DNA of 64,000 nt from Bacteroidia bacterium (GTDB taxonomy: Bacteria > Bacteroidota > Bacteroidia > 2-12-FULL-35-15): NCBI GenBank assembly GCA_030654175.1, contig JAURXZ010000033.1, positions 1 to 64,000 of the forward strand. Direction: 5' to 3'. This document shows, piece after piece, positions 1 to 8,592 of the stretch; the first letter of the stretch is position 1, and every line of letters begins with the position of its first letter. The notes beneath the pieces were generated by a model. The model was not told the DNA's origin and ran no database searches. It saw only the letters and a list, made by a program, of their open reading frames with translations. A program made the position numbers and the translations under genes.

Positions 1-38
1 CTGTTTATTTATACTCCTTTTTTGATTGATATTCTTTT

Positions 39-53
39 GTAAGCTTAGCTTAC
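39..53. repeat. Short perfect inverted repeat
   Basis: GTAAGC and GCTTAC are separated by TTA, giving a six-base-pair hairpin just downstream of the minus-strand gene ending at 144. There is no T-run on either side, so it is a poor terminator. The core TAAGCTTA recurs near 1592-1601, on the other side of the two-gene unit. The rest of 1-143 holds nothing recognisable. Confidence 0.4.
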
Positions 54-143
54 ATTGTTATTCTCTTAAAATTAATCTTATAATGCCTGGTCACTAAGAT
101 CTCCACACTTGCCTGCCCTTCATCTTAGCGCCTACGGGGGACT

Positions 144-980
144 TTAAAATGGTAAATCGTCTCCTTCAATTATTGGTTTCGCTTTAGGAAATTTAGTCTT
201 ATAGTATGAGTTAAGGAAAAGACCTACCGTTGCAACTGTATTGACAATAAAATATGTATAAATGGTATCATTAATTAAATAGTCGTCACTTGTTTTTCCG
301 TGGAAGTTTGTTTTTTCGCTTCTAAGTTTCTCGATAGCTTGATTAATTGCCAAGAGTGAACTACCAATTGTTTTTATCTCTTTAGGGTGTTCCTCATTTG
401 TTAGGTTGAATTCTTTTAAAATTATCGATGTCAGTTTATACAAAGTTTCGCCCCCGCTTACTTTACTAGAAATTCTGTCATCTTTTAGTATTTCTTTAAT
501 TATGCTTTCAAGAGCAGAATTGGCAAGACCAATTGCTGTGCTTGGATCTGTATCAATTTGTTTGTATGCTTTTGTAAATGTATCATAGGCTGTCTTATAT
601 TCTGATTTGAGTTCATTCTTAAAAGTAGGAATTGAGGGAATAAAATCTGGAGTGGATACGCCCAAATCAATTGCCATTTTTAACAAATCTATTCCTGGCA
701 TATTGTGAAGTGTTGAGGTCAAATCAATTTCCTTGTTTTGTTTTTCTACAATATTAAAATTCTCCCAAAAGTCATTGTTAAATCCATTTGGGTCATGATT
801 ATTTTTGTACCATTTGTTAATATACAAACGAACTAGCTTATATGATTTAAATTCATCCCAAATTGCCTTTTCAACATTATTTACAAGTTGCATTTGATAT
901 TTGGGGGAAACGAGGTCTTCCATTTTGTAGTTATTATTTTTTCTTGTAGAGTATATTGTCATTAAATATAATGCGCCCAC
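144..980 (-). CDS. Abortive-infection (Abi_C-like) family protein
   Basis: The C-terminal half (about residues 135-265) looks like the Abi_C domain of phage abortive-infection proteins: a helix with many small residues (IGLANSALESIIKEIL), then KIGSSLL-type spacing and the motif LRSEKTNFHGK. In that motif Arg and His are six residues apart, matching the R-x(4-6)-H active-site pattern of HEPN ribonucleases. The N-terminal part has no domain I can name, and there is no signal peptide or membrane helix. The first possible start is a GTG only 7 bases after the stop of the upstream gene; an ATG six codons later (962) is an equally good start. The two genes are very likely co-transcribed. RNase activity and phage defence are inferences from the family. 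Confidence 0.7.
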   Translation of the reverse strand: MGALYLMTIYSTRKNNNYKMEDLVSPKYQMQLVNNVEKAIWDEFKSYKLVRLYINKWYKNNHDPNGFNNDFWENFNIVEKQNKEIDLTSTLHNMPGIDLLKMAIDLGVSTPDFIPSIPTFKNELKSEYKTAYDTFTKAYKQIDTDPSTAIGLANSALESIIKEILKDDRISSKVSGGETLYKLTSIILKEFNLTNEEHPKEIKTIGSSLLAINQAIEKLRSEKTNFHGKTSDDYLINDTIYTYFIVNTVATVGLFLNSYYKTKFPKAKPIIEGDDLPF

Positions 981-987
981 TTTTTTT

Positions 988-1518
988 TTAGTTTTCCAAT
1001 GTCCAAAGTTTTTCCCTCCACTTTTTCACAATTTCTAAAACCTCAAATAAATCCCAGTCCTCACTCAATATAGCTAATCCGTCAAAAATGGGAGAGTTGT
1101 CTATATTATTTTCATTACCAAAATGTAAACTAAAACTTTCAAGAATTTCTCTTGTTCCTTTATGCAATTCTTTTTCATCTCGATGTTTTAAATAATTTGC
1201 AAGTCCGATAATTAATTCAATGCTTGATTTTTCAAAATTTTTCAAATTGGGTTCTATCTTGTAATATTTAATTTTATTAGAAGTTTCTCCTGAAAAATCC
1301 TTAATACTCAGATTTATATAATTTTGAAATGCTAAAAAAGCTAAACCATAAATTGGTTCACAGTCCTCTCTAAGCCACAGTCCGTCATACCATCCGCCTG
1401 CTTTCATCCTTTTCACTAGGATTTTAATTGAAATGTCAAGTCCTGTTATAATTTGAAATAGGCTTTCAACTCTATAATCACATCTAAGCCAATGTGTGTT
1501 TTTATTTTCTATTTCCAT
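988..1518 (-). CDS. Small hypothetical protein, possibly HEPN-like
   Basis: I do not recognise a named family. The 176-residue protein is predicted soluble and mostly helical, without signal peptide. The segment GLANYLKHRDEKELHKG contains Arg-x5-His, the spacing of a HEPN catalytic motif, at the end of a likely helix. Its stop lies 7 bases before the GTG of the Abi_C-like gene, so both form one unit with this gene first. The pairing of two possible HEPN proteins suggests a toxin-antitoxin or abortive-infection arrangement, but the motif could be chance in such a charged stretch. ATG start at 1518; no clear -7 element seen upstream. Confidence 0.6.
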   Translation of the reverse strand: MEIENKNTHWLRCDYRVESLFQIITGLDISIKILVKRMKAGGWYDGLWLREDCEPIYGLAFLAFQNYINLSIKDFSGETSNKIKYYKIEPNLKNFEKSSIELIIGLANYLKHRDEKELHKGTREILESFSLHFGNENNIDNSPIFDGLAILSEDWDLFEVLEIVKKWREKLWTLEN

Positions 1519-1754
1519 TTTAGCAATAAAGGTGTCAAAATATTTTAATTAAAAAGGAAATGCTACTTCAAAAAAAAATGCAATTTTTTCATAAGCTTAC
1601 GCCCAAACAATTCGCTAAACGCATAGTTTGATACTTAAGCAATTGTAAATACTTGGAAATATTTATTGTCGTTTCTTATTATGCTTTCCAAAATATAAGC
1701 TTTCTAATAAGCTAATTTCATAATTAGTATGAAAACAAAAATGCCCTTTTGCAA

Positions 1755-4100
1755 CTAATCTGCCAGTTCAATTAATGGCTCCTGTATTAGTTCTTTTCTG
1801 CTTTTTCTTTTGTCGATGGAAAGAAGAATAGCGGGAAGTAAAACTAAATTAGTTCCCATGGAAACCAAGAGGGTTATTGAAATAAGAACCCCCATTGCAA
1901 TAGTACCACCAAAGGTTGATGCTGCAAATATCGCGAACCCGAAAAACAAGATCACCGCAGTGTAAATCATACTTAATCCTGTTTCTTTTATTGCTATTGA
2001 AATAGCTTTTGCTGCAGGCACCGTAGATTTTTTTAGCTCTTGTCGGTACTTGGTTAAAAAATAAATGGTACCATCTGATGCAATTCCGAAAGCAATGCTG
2101 AATATTAAAATAGTGGATGGTTTGAAACGTATTCCTAAAAAACCCATTATACCGGCCGTTATAATAAGTGGAATGAGGCAGGGGATCTTAGATAGTAATA
2201 TGATACGGAACGACCTGAAAAGTGCAAAACCTAAAAGAAGGATCAACAGGATCTCTATAATTAAACTTTCAAAAAGGTTATATAGTAAATAGTCGTTTCC
2301 TTTCAGGAACATTAAACTATGCCCCGTAAGCATAACATCATAATCTTTTGGGTTTAAAACGGAATCTATTCTTGGTTTAAGCTCAGCTACAAGAATTTTC
2401 GTTTTTTTTGATCCAATATCAGCCATTTGAAAACTAATCCTTGTAAATTGTTTTGTGCTGTCGATGAAAGATTTCAATCGATCCTCTTTTCCTTTTACGG
2501 TGGAATTGAACTGAGAAAGCTCATTTAATTCCATTGCTCCCGGAAGCATAAAATATTTAGGATTACCTCCATTATAGGCCTGGTAGGAGAATTTCAATCC
2601 TTCGATCACAGATAATGGTTTTGAAAATTCGGGATATTCCGAAAATATTTTTTGTACCTTTTTTATTTTATATAATAAGGTTCCGTTATCGGCAAATACA
2701 CCATTTTCTTTCCTTGTATTGATGCCAATTTCAAAAGGTAAAACGCCTTTAAAATGTTCCTGAAAAAATGCAAGATCTGTGTTTACAGGATCCTTTTGAG
2801 GCAGATCATCCACAACAAAACCATTCACATCAATTTTACTCATTCCGTAAAAGCAAACCAGGGTAATTATTGTTATTATGGTATAAATTGCTTTGCGTTT
2901 ATGTTGTACAATTGAATCAATAAATGCTAATATTTTATTGATCCTTTTCCCTTCCAGATGTCTCATTTGCTTTGAAGTTGGAGGTGGTAAAAAGCTCAAA
3001 ATAATAGGTATAAGAATAAGTGTGATGATATAGGTAGCCATCACATTGATACCTGCAACCACTCCAAATTCCATCAGCATGGAGCTGTTAGTGAAATAAA
3101 GCACCCCAAATCCAATGGCGGTGGTGACATTGGCAAAAAACAACGAAACACCTATTGTTACTATCATTCTTGATAAAGCCTTCATCTTATTATGATGGAG
3201 AGCATACTCGCTTTGATATTTATTGATCAGGAAAACGCAGTTTGGTATCCCTATTACCATTATTAATGGAGCAATTAAACCTGAAAGCACTGTAATTTTA
3301 TAATCCAGTAAATGAATTGTTCCCAGCGACCACACAACACCTATCGCAACAACAGCGATGGAATAAAAAACAGTGTTGAATGAACGGAAAAATGCCCAAA
3401 GGATAAATGCCATTACCAATATTGCCATTATCATAAACAATCCCATCTCTCCGGATATCTTTTCCATAAAGGCAGTCCGAATGTATGGCATCCCGGAATA
3501 ATGTAAATCGAGGTTATGCTTTTTAGAAAAAGCATCGGCTTCTGTTTTTATTTGTTTTACAATTTCAATGCGGTGTTTTGAATTTAGATCCTTTTTAGTA
3601 AACGTGATCGCCATAAGGCTTGCCCCTGTGGCTTTATTATAAACTAATCCTTCATAAAAGGGCAGGGACTCAATTATCTTTTTAATACTATCCAACTCCA
3701 GCTGTGTGCTTGGAGCTTTAGTAAGAACCGGAGTGAAATCAAATTTGCCTAAACTATCGTTACGATGAATGTTGTATAGCTTGGTAACAGACATCACATC
3801 TTTTATTCCGCTGATATTTTTAATGTTTTCACTAAGGGTGTACCAATCATTAAATTTTTCGAGTTCATAAAGGTTCGTGTCTTTCAAACCTACAACCATT
3901 ACATTGCCATCTTCTCCAAACATTTTTTTGAAGTTTTCGTACTCAATATAAGTTACATCGTCATCCGGAAGGACTTTAGCAAAATCGTACGACAGCTGTA
4001 TTTTTGACGCCCGATACCCCATGAAAATGGTTATAAGACCAAGAATAATAACGAATGTTATTTTGTTTCTTAAAATTTTATTTGCAAAAAATCTAAACAT
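1755..4100 (-). CDS. MMPL/RND-superfamily membrane exporter
   Basis: This 781-residue protein has the duplicated RND plan. Each half starts with one membrane helix (about residues 12-30 and 400-420), followed by a large periplasmic loop and a bundle of about five helices (about 215-370 and 610-765). The length, the single-polypeptide form and the phrase GIPNCVFLINKYQ in the first bundle match MMPL-type transporters (PF03176), which move lipids or other hydrophobic molecules using the proton gradient. No membrane-fusion or TolC-like partner lies beside it, as is usual for MMPL members. Substrate unknown; hopanoid or other lipid export is only a family-level guess. ATG start, with a leader of about 225 bases containing a -7 element (4326-4333) and a hairpin (4133-4170). 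Confidence 0.85.
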   Translation of the reverse strand: MFRFFANKILRNKITFVIILGLITIFMGYRASKIQLSYDFAKVLPDDDVTYIEYENFKKMFGEDGNVMVVGLKDTNLYELEKFNDWYTLSENIKNISGIKDVMSVTKLYNIHRNDSLGKFDFTPVLTKAPSTQLELDSIKKIIESLPFYEGLVYNKATGASLMAITFTKKDLNSKHRIEIVKQIKTEADAFSKKHNLDLHYSGMPYIRTAFMEKISGEMGLFMIMAILVMAFILWAFFRSFNTVFYSIAVVAIGVVWSLGTIHLLDYKITVLSGLIAPLIMVIGIPNCVFLINKYQSEYALHHNKMKALSRMIVTIGVSLFFANVTTAIGFGVLYFTNSSMLMEFGVVAGINVMATYIITLILIPIILSFLPPPTSKQMRHLEGKRINKILAFIDSIVQHKRKAIYTIITIITLVCFYGMSKIDVNGFVVDDLPQKDPVNTDLAFFQEHFKGVLPFEIGINTRKENGVFADNGTLLYKIKKVQKIFSEYPEFSKPLSVIEGLKFSYQAYNGGNPKYFMLPGAMELNELSQFNSTVKGKEDRLKSFIDSTKQFTRISFQMADIGSKKTKILVAELKPRIDSVLNPKDYDVMLTGHSLMFLKGNDYLLYNLFESLIIEILLILLLGFALFRSFRIILLSKIPCLIPLIITAGIMGFLGIRFKPSTILIFSIAFGIASDGTIYFLTKYRQELKKSTVPAAKAISIAIKETGLSMIYTAVILFFGFAIFAASTFGGTIAMGVLISITLLVSMGTNLVLLPAILLSIDKRKSRKELIQEPLIELAD

Positions 4101-4132
4101 GCTTTTATTGTTTAATGTAATATTTTTTTGTT

Positions 4133-4170
4133 ACTGCCTATAGCAACACGTTGGTTATAGTGTTGGCAGT
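4133..4170. repeat. Nested inverted repeat in exporter leader
   Basis: ACTGCC (4133-4138) pairs with GGCAGT (4165-4170). Inside, CTATA (4138-4142) can pair with TATAG (4156-4160), and at the centre lies the palindrome CAACACGTTG (4144-4153). The nesting gives a long folded element with small bulges. It could be a REP-like or recombination-type palindrome or a leader structure; function unknown. Confidence 0.5.
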
Positions 4171-4325
4171 CAATTATTTGTCGAAAAAAAACACCTTCCG
4201 ATTATTATAATAATGTGATCCGGCTTTGTTTTGTCCTGTGAGGGACAAATTGCTTTATAATTGCCTGGATTTATGAATTCATGTATGCCAATTTCGTCCT
4301 CTTTTTTTCTTATAAAGACGGGGGG

Positions 4326-4333
4326 CAAAAATA
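4326..4333 (-). promoter_or_regulatory. -7 element for the exporter gene
   Basis: On the minus strand this reads TATTTTTG, a full match to the Bacteroidota consensus TAnnTTTG. It lies about 225 bases before the ATG of the MMPL gene. I see no TTG at the expected -33 distance, so the call rests on the -7 box alone. Confidence 0.4.
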
Positions 4334-4490
4334 CGAAAAAACAGGAAGGGAAATGCTATAATTTTTAATCAGCTTATACTTTATTATGCACAAAAGCAGG
4401 CCAAATTATCATGCGATGAACGATTTTTAGTTGTTCAAACGATTTTTAAATTCAAAACCAGAGTAAATAATGGCCGATTTGCTTATATAG

Positions 4491-4520
4491 AAAGCCTCCC
4501 GATGAATTTCGGGAGGCTTT
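4491..4520. terminator. Strong hairpin terminator
   Basis: Twelve perfect base pairs (AAAGCCTCCCGA / TCGGGAGGCTTT) with a six-base loop. It lies about 80 bases past the stop of the minus-strand MuiA-like gene, whose transcript it could end. The longer T-run is on the plus strand, however, where no gene precedes it. Confidence 0.75.
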
Positions 4521-4598
4521 TTTACATTTTTGAGGGAATTCGACTATTAAAATTATAAAAAATGAATTTGATATTTTATCGATGCAATTTGTTTGTAA

Positions 4599-6332
4599 TT
4601 ACAATCCTGCCACTATTTTAGTTTTAGGGTATTTTACACTATAGGTAAAAGTGATTTTTTTAGTTTCTTTTGGTTTGATGTTCAATTTCCAATTTAATAA
4701 ACCTGAGTTTTCGTCAAGTGTTGCACCTGATGATTCAACTAAAAGTATTACTAACTCTTTGTTTTGAGAAACGGGAATTTGATCTTGTAAATAAAAATTG
4801 GAAGAAGTTGATTTAGTATTCCGAACAGTAATTTCATACGTTACAGTTTTTACTTTTTCCTCTCCAATCGTTTTTTCCTTTGTTTTATCTTTTTGTTTTA
4901 CACGGGTAACTACTATATTTTTGTCGCGCCCTAATGTTAGATCAAGAGTATCGGTTAAGTTATTTGGATTGATATATGATTCACCAACAAATGTTCCATC
5001 GAAGTAAATATTTACATTGCCGGCAACCAAATTCAACTCGTCCCAATTGGTGATTTTCGCAACTAAAAAGGCATCTTTATCCAACTTTGGTGCAGAAAAA
5101 TGAGCATACTCTGCAGCAATATCTTTTGTTTGAACTGCTACAAAATGTGATTTGCCATCATTAGGTATTGTATAAGGCAATTTTATTTCATACTCCACAT
5201 TAGTGAAATTTTCTTCAGTTGTGATATAGTCTGAAATTTGTTGCGCTTGCACTTCTTCCATTGGGGCTCCTGCCTTATCACTTTCATAATCAGCAACTGA
5301 CTCAGCAGTTTTACTCACTGCTGAAGGAGCTTCTGATCTGGTCTGAACCGGAGAAGGGTAACGATATGGATTAGGATTGTAAAAACTCAGCCACCATGTG
5401 TTTAAGAGCGGTTTTACATTACTCTGATTAGGATTAGCAGTTGAGAGTGTTAATTTTACATCATTCCAATCAATTCCTGTATTTTGAAAAACCTGTGCTT
5501 TATAAGTTAATTGCATTGTACCGCTTGCACCTTTTGCACGTAAGTCATACGAAGGGCTCCAGCCGGCACCTTGTAACATGTAATTAATATTAATGCTCCC
5601 TGTAGCAATAGCATCAGCGGATACGGTAACAATGATCTGGTATTTAGTTTCGTCTTTTACCACTTCACCTGTGTTTGCATTATAGTTTTGTAATAAAACC
5701 AGGTCATTTTGCATACGTTGTTTTTTATTATTTACGCGATACTCTTCTTTTTTCAATTTTAATAATTCTGAATTGATATTATTTAATCTTTCACGTAAGT
5801 ATGAAATTGATTCTTTCACCAAATTAAGAGTGTCTCTTTTTGTTTCACCTTTAATAAGCCGATTATTCAGCAATGCATTTTTTTCAATATTTAAAGCATC
5901 CCTGGTGGTATAGATCTCTTCCAGATCGAAACCGATCATAACTAATGAATCCTGCAAAAGTTTAATGTGTCTTAAATTTTTAGGACTTTGAGTCCCGTCA
6001 GTATTTTGTTTCAATTCAGGGTACTTGATGAGATGTTGCACGTCCATGATAACAAAATTGCCGGCACCACCGGCTTGTATACTACGCGGATCAATTCCGG
6101 CTTCAAGATTCTCAAATACCAATGTAGTGATACCTGCGGCTACATTTACAGCAGACGACCGGTATACCTGAGCGCCACTTGTAAAAACGGTTACACTTTC
6201 AATTTTTGATTTGATGTTTTTTTCGGTTGACCCTGCTAATACATTTGCTGTTGAAGTAAATAAGCAGATACCGATGATTGTTGCTATTATTCTTCTTTTT
6301 GAAAAATTAATAGTTAATGAACCTGTTTTCAT
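4599..6332 (-). CDS. MuiA-like protein (DUF4140-DUF4139)
   Basis: Starts with a signal peptide (about residues 1-34, ending near STANVLAGS). Residues 40-140 form the DUF4140 N-terminal domain (SKIESVTVFTSGAQVYR is typical), residues 145-225 a coiled coil, and about 235-577 the DUF4139 beta-rich domain ending in KKITFTYSVKYP. This order is that of the mucoidy-inhibitor MuiA family, whose biochemical role is not established. A low-complexity insert (about 340-375, rich in Ala, Ser and Glu) interrupts DUF4139. The protein should be periplasmic or surface-exposed. It is divergent from the sigma-factor gene across about 230 bases, so shared control is possible but not shown. Confidence 0.85.
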   Translation of the reverse strand: MKTGSLTINFSKRRIIATIIGICLFTSTANVLAGSTEKNIKSKIESVTVFTSGAQVYRSSAVNVAAGITTLVFENLEAGIDPRSIQAGGAGNFVIMDVQHLIKYPELKQNTDGTQSPKNLRHIKLLQDSLVMIGFDLEEIYTTRDALNIEKNALLNNRLIKGETKRDTLNLVKESISYLRERLNNINSELLKLKKEEYRVNNKKQRMQNDLVLLQNYNANTGEVVKDETKYQIIVTVSADAIATGSININYMLQGAGWSPSYDLRAKGASGTMQLTYKAQVFQNTGIDWNDVKLTLSTANPNQSNVKPLLNTWWLSFYNPNPYRYPSPVQTRSEAPSAVSKTAESVADYESDKAGAPMEEVQAQQISDYITTEENFTNVEYEIKLPYTIPNDGKSHFVAVQTKDIAAEYAHFSAPKLDKDAFLVAKITNWDELNLVAGNVNIYFDGTFVGESYINPNNLTDTLDLTLGRDKNIVVTRVKQKDKTKEKTIGEEKVKTVTYEITVRNTKSTSSNFYLQDQIPVSQNKELVILLVESSGATLDENSGLLNWKLNIKPKETKKITFTYSVKYPKTKIVAGL

Positions 6333-6546
6333 AAATTTATTTTATTAGTTAATAATTGAAGGGTTTTGAAGTCTTTTGATAATGAGATGCAAATTCTTTT
6401 GTAATTCCATAACAATCGAAAAAAAAATAAAATTGGTACATCCTATGTAAGTTGAGGACCGCAATTAAAAGTTTAACAAGATACTTAAAATAGTAAAACG
6501 CAAACCTTTCCGGAGATTATTCAGGGCTATTAAAACAAAAAAAATG

Positions 6547-6554
6547 TATTTTTG
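6547..6554 (+). promoter_or_regulatory. -7 element of the sigma-factor gene
   Basis: TATTTTTG is an exact TAnnTTTG match. It overlaps an upstream ATG (6544) in the sigma-factor frame and lies 10 bases before the ATG at 6565. If this is the promoter, transcription starts near 6560 with a very short leader and translation must begin at 6565. No good TTG was found at -33. Confidence 0.45.
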
Positions 6555-6564
6555 TAATTACACG

Positions 6565-7143
6565 ATGCACTCTACAAAGTTAAATGATCTGGATGATTTA
6601 GAATTGGTTGCCCAATACAAGCAAACCAATGATTCTACTTTTGTGGGGGTGCTATTTCAACGGTATACCCATTTAATATATGGAGTATGTGTTAAATATT
6701 TGAAAGATGGAGATGATGCGCAGGATGCAAGTATGCAAATTTTCGAAAAACTCCTTGTAGATTTAAATAAACATGATATCCAGCAGTTTAAGGCCTGGTT
6801 ACACATGGTTTGTAAAAATTACTGCCTGATGCAATTGCGTTCAGGAGCTACAAAGCTTAAGCATGACAGGGAAATGCACAAAGATTTTGCGGTACTTATG
6901 GAATCCGACCATCAATTGCATCTTACAGTACAAAACACCAAAGAAATTCAATTAACTCACATGGAAGATTGCATGAAAGGGCTCAATGCTGAACAAAAAC
7001 TTTGTATTGAACTGTTTTTTTTGCATGAAAAAAGTTATCAGGAAGTAACGGAAACTACCAGTTTTACAATGAATAATGTAAAAAGTTACATACAAAATGG
7101 CAAACGAAATTTAAAAAATTGTATTGAATCACGTGTAAAGTGA
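6565..7143 (+). CDS. RNA polymerase sigma-70 factor, ECF-type
   Basis: Region 2 is visible at about residues 20-85 (DGDDAQDASMQIFEKLL, then WLHMVCKNYCLMQLR) and region 4 helix-turn-helix at about 135-185 (LCIELFFLHEKSYQEVTE ... VKSYIQNGKRNLK). Length of 192 residues fits ECF factors. An earlier in-frame ATG at 6544 was rejected because a -7 element overlaps it and the extra residues (MYFCNYT) do not look like an ECF start. The next gene, 14 bases downstream, encodes a zinc-finger anti-sigma-like membrane protein, the expected partner. The target promoters are unknown; the divergent MuiA-like gene is a natural candidate. Confidence 0.88.
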   Translation: MHSTKLNDLDDLELVAQYKQTNDSTFVGVLFQRYTHLIYGVCVKYLKDGDDAQDASMQIFEKLLVDLNKHDIQQFKAWLHMVCKNYCLMQLRSGATKLKHDREMHKDFAVLMESDHQLHLTVQNTKEIQLTHMEDCMKGLNAEQKLCIELFFLHEKSYQEVTETTSFTMNNVKSYIQNGKRNLKNCIESRVK

Positions 7144-7157
7144 TGATGAAATAAAAA

Positions 7158-8522
7158 ATGAACGATTCATTAAAACATAAAATATTTATTGAAACGGATT
7201 GTATTTCCGAGCAAACAATGTTTGATTACATTGATAAAAAACTCAGCGCCCGGGAAAGCCATTCTGTTGAAAAACATTTACTTCAGTGTGAATTATGTTC
7301 GGATGCTTTGGAAGGATTGGAGCTTACAGATAGCAGAGCACGCATTTCTGCGATCAATCAGAAGGTTCGCGAATATATTGCCCCTAAAAAGGATACTCGT
7401 TTAATTTCATTTAATTATAAATTAATTATATCAATTGCCGCAAGTGTTTTGCTGCTTATTGGCGGCATATTTTTCTTTAACCAATTCAGTAAGAAAGATG
7501 AGATGGCAGAATTCAAGTCTGAAAATACTGTTTCATTGGAGTCTCAGCCACCGCTTCCTGCTCAGGATGATGCAATGATTTTTGATTCAACAATTTCAAA
7601 TTCGCTTGAAGTTGCAAAAGAAGAAAACACCTCCGAAGCAGGGAAGGGCTTGTTGGATAAAATGGAAGAGGAAGAACCATCAGCCAATGCAGAAGGACAA
7701 GGAGCAATATCACAAAGCGATCAAAAAACAAGAATTGTAACAGGAGAAAAGGCTGCTGATAATGCAGGTGCATCCTATTATCCAATTACAGAAGAAATAG
7801 GAAATAAAAAAGGTACCGGCTCTGCGCCAATAAAATCCGACAACATTGCTCCTAAAAGCGAGTTGAATCAACACGCGAAAGATGGAAATTTTGCCGAAAT
7901 GAAAAATGCCGGTGCTGCAGGTGGGGTTGCAGATGAAAGAGATATGGAAGTAACAGAATCAACTGCTGCAAGCTCAAAAACCACTTCAACATTCGTGATA
8001 AGCGATTCTGATGATATGAGCGGTGATAAAGTGGCAAAAAAATCCACAAAAGCGAATGGCTTGTTTCGTTCCGAATCAAAAGAAAAAAGGAAGGCTGAAA
8101 GCGTAATGGAGGACGCACCTGCTGAAAGTATTGCTTATGCTCCACAAAGTATTGTAACTGATACCGAAATGTTACCTACCAAAACAGCTGATCCTGAACC
8201 GGATCAACTGCAGGATGAATTAAAATCCGTTGATCAAATGCCTGAGTTTCCGGGTGGACAGGATTCGTTACTGAAATTTATCCATAAAAATTTCAAGTAC
8301 CCGGCCAACTATAAAGCTGAAAGTAGTAATAAAAAGATCGATGTAAATTTTATTGTAGACAAAGATGGTAAAATCAAAAAAGCGAAAATTGTAAAAGGGT
8401 TAAATTCAGAATTAGATAAGGAAGCATTACGTGTTGTAAATATTATGCCCAAATGGAAGGCAGGTTTCAATAATGGGAAACCGGTTTCTGTTAATTTCGA
8501 CCTTCCAATTATATTAGAATAA
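7158..8522 (+). CDS. Anti-sigma zinc-finger protein fused to TonB C-terminal domain
   Basis: Residues 15-55 contain the anti-sigma zinc finger, with His40, Cys44 and Cys47 in the H-x3-C-x2-C pattern. One membrane helix spans about 88-108. A long low-complexity periplasmic linker follows (110-345, rich in Ala, Glu, Lys and Ser). The last 100 residues form a TonB C-terminal domain (PEFPGGQDSLLKFIHKNFKYP; DKDGKIKKAKIVKG). TonB domains contact outer-membrane receptors, so the protein could couple an outer-membrane event to release of the sigma factor encoded 14 bases upstream, in one polypeptide. That signalling role is inference; the domains and operon are seen directly. Confidence 0.85.
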   Translation: MNDSLKHKIFIETDCISEQTMFDYIDKKLSARESHSVEKHLLQCELCSDALEGLELTDSRARISAINQKVREYIAPKKDTRLISFNYKLIISIAASVLLLIGGIFFFNQFSKKDEMAEFKSENTVSLESQPPLPAQDDAMIFDSTISNSLEVAKEENTSEAGKGLLDKMEEEEPSANAEGQGAISQSDQKTRIVTGEKAADNAGASYYPITEEIGNKKGTGSAPIKSDNIAPKSELNQHAKDGNFAEMKNAGAAGGVADERDMEVTESTAASSKTTSTFVISDSDDMSGDKVAKKSTKANGLFRSESKEKRKAESVMEDAPAESIAYAPQSIVTDTEMLPTKTADPEPDQLQDELKSVDQMPEFPGGQDSLLKFIHKNFKYPANYKAESSNKKIDVNFIVDKDGKIKKAKIVKGLNSELDKEALRVVNIMPKWKAGFNNGKPVSVNFDLPIILE

Positions 8523-8592
8523 ACTTTTCCTCCAATCTTACTCCACAGCTGATACGATTCTCTCTTGTGCCCGGATGCCAATTCTGGTAAAG

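Larger units (their letters stand above)
4101..4598. other. Gene-free stretch with leader, hairpins and a terminator
   Basis: Both flanking genes are on the minus strand. The stretch holds the leader of the exporter gene, the nested inverted repeat at 4133-4170, a smaller repeat (TTTGTCC/GGACAAA at 4230-4249), a minus-strand -7 element at 4326-4333 and a strong hairpin at 4491-4520. I see no convincing coding sequence. Confidence 0.6.

Noticed and set aside
39-1601. Insertion of the HEPN pair as a mobile cassette flanked by TAAGCTTA
   Set aside because: The shared 8-base sequence is itself a palindrome-like AT-rich word and no integrase or longer repeat is present; too little evidence.
7513-8581. 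Minus-strand frames opposite the anti-sigma gene
   Set aside because: They lie in its low-complexity linker, have odd composition (His, Leu, Ser runs) and no start region.
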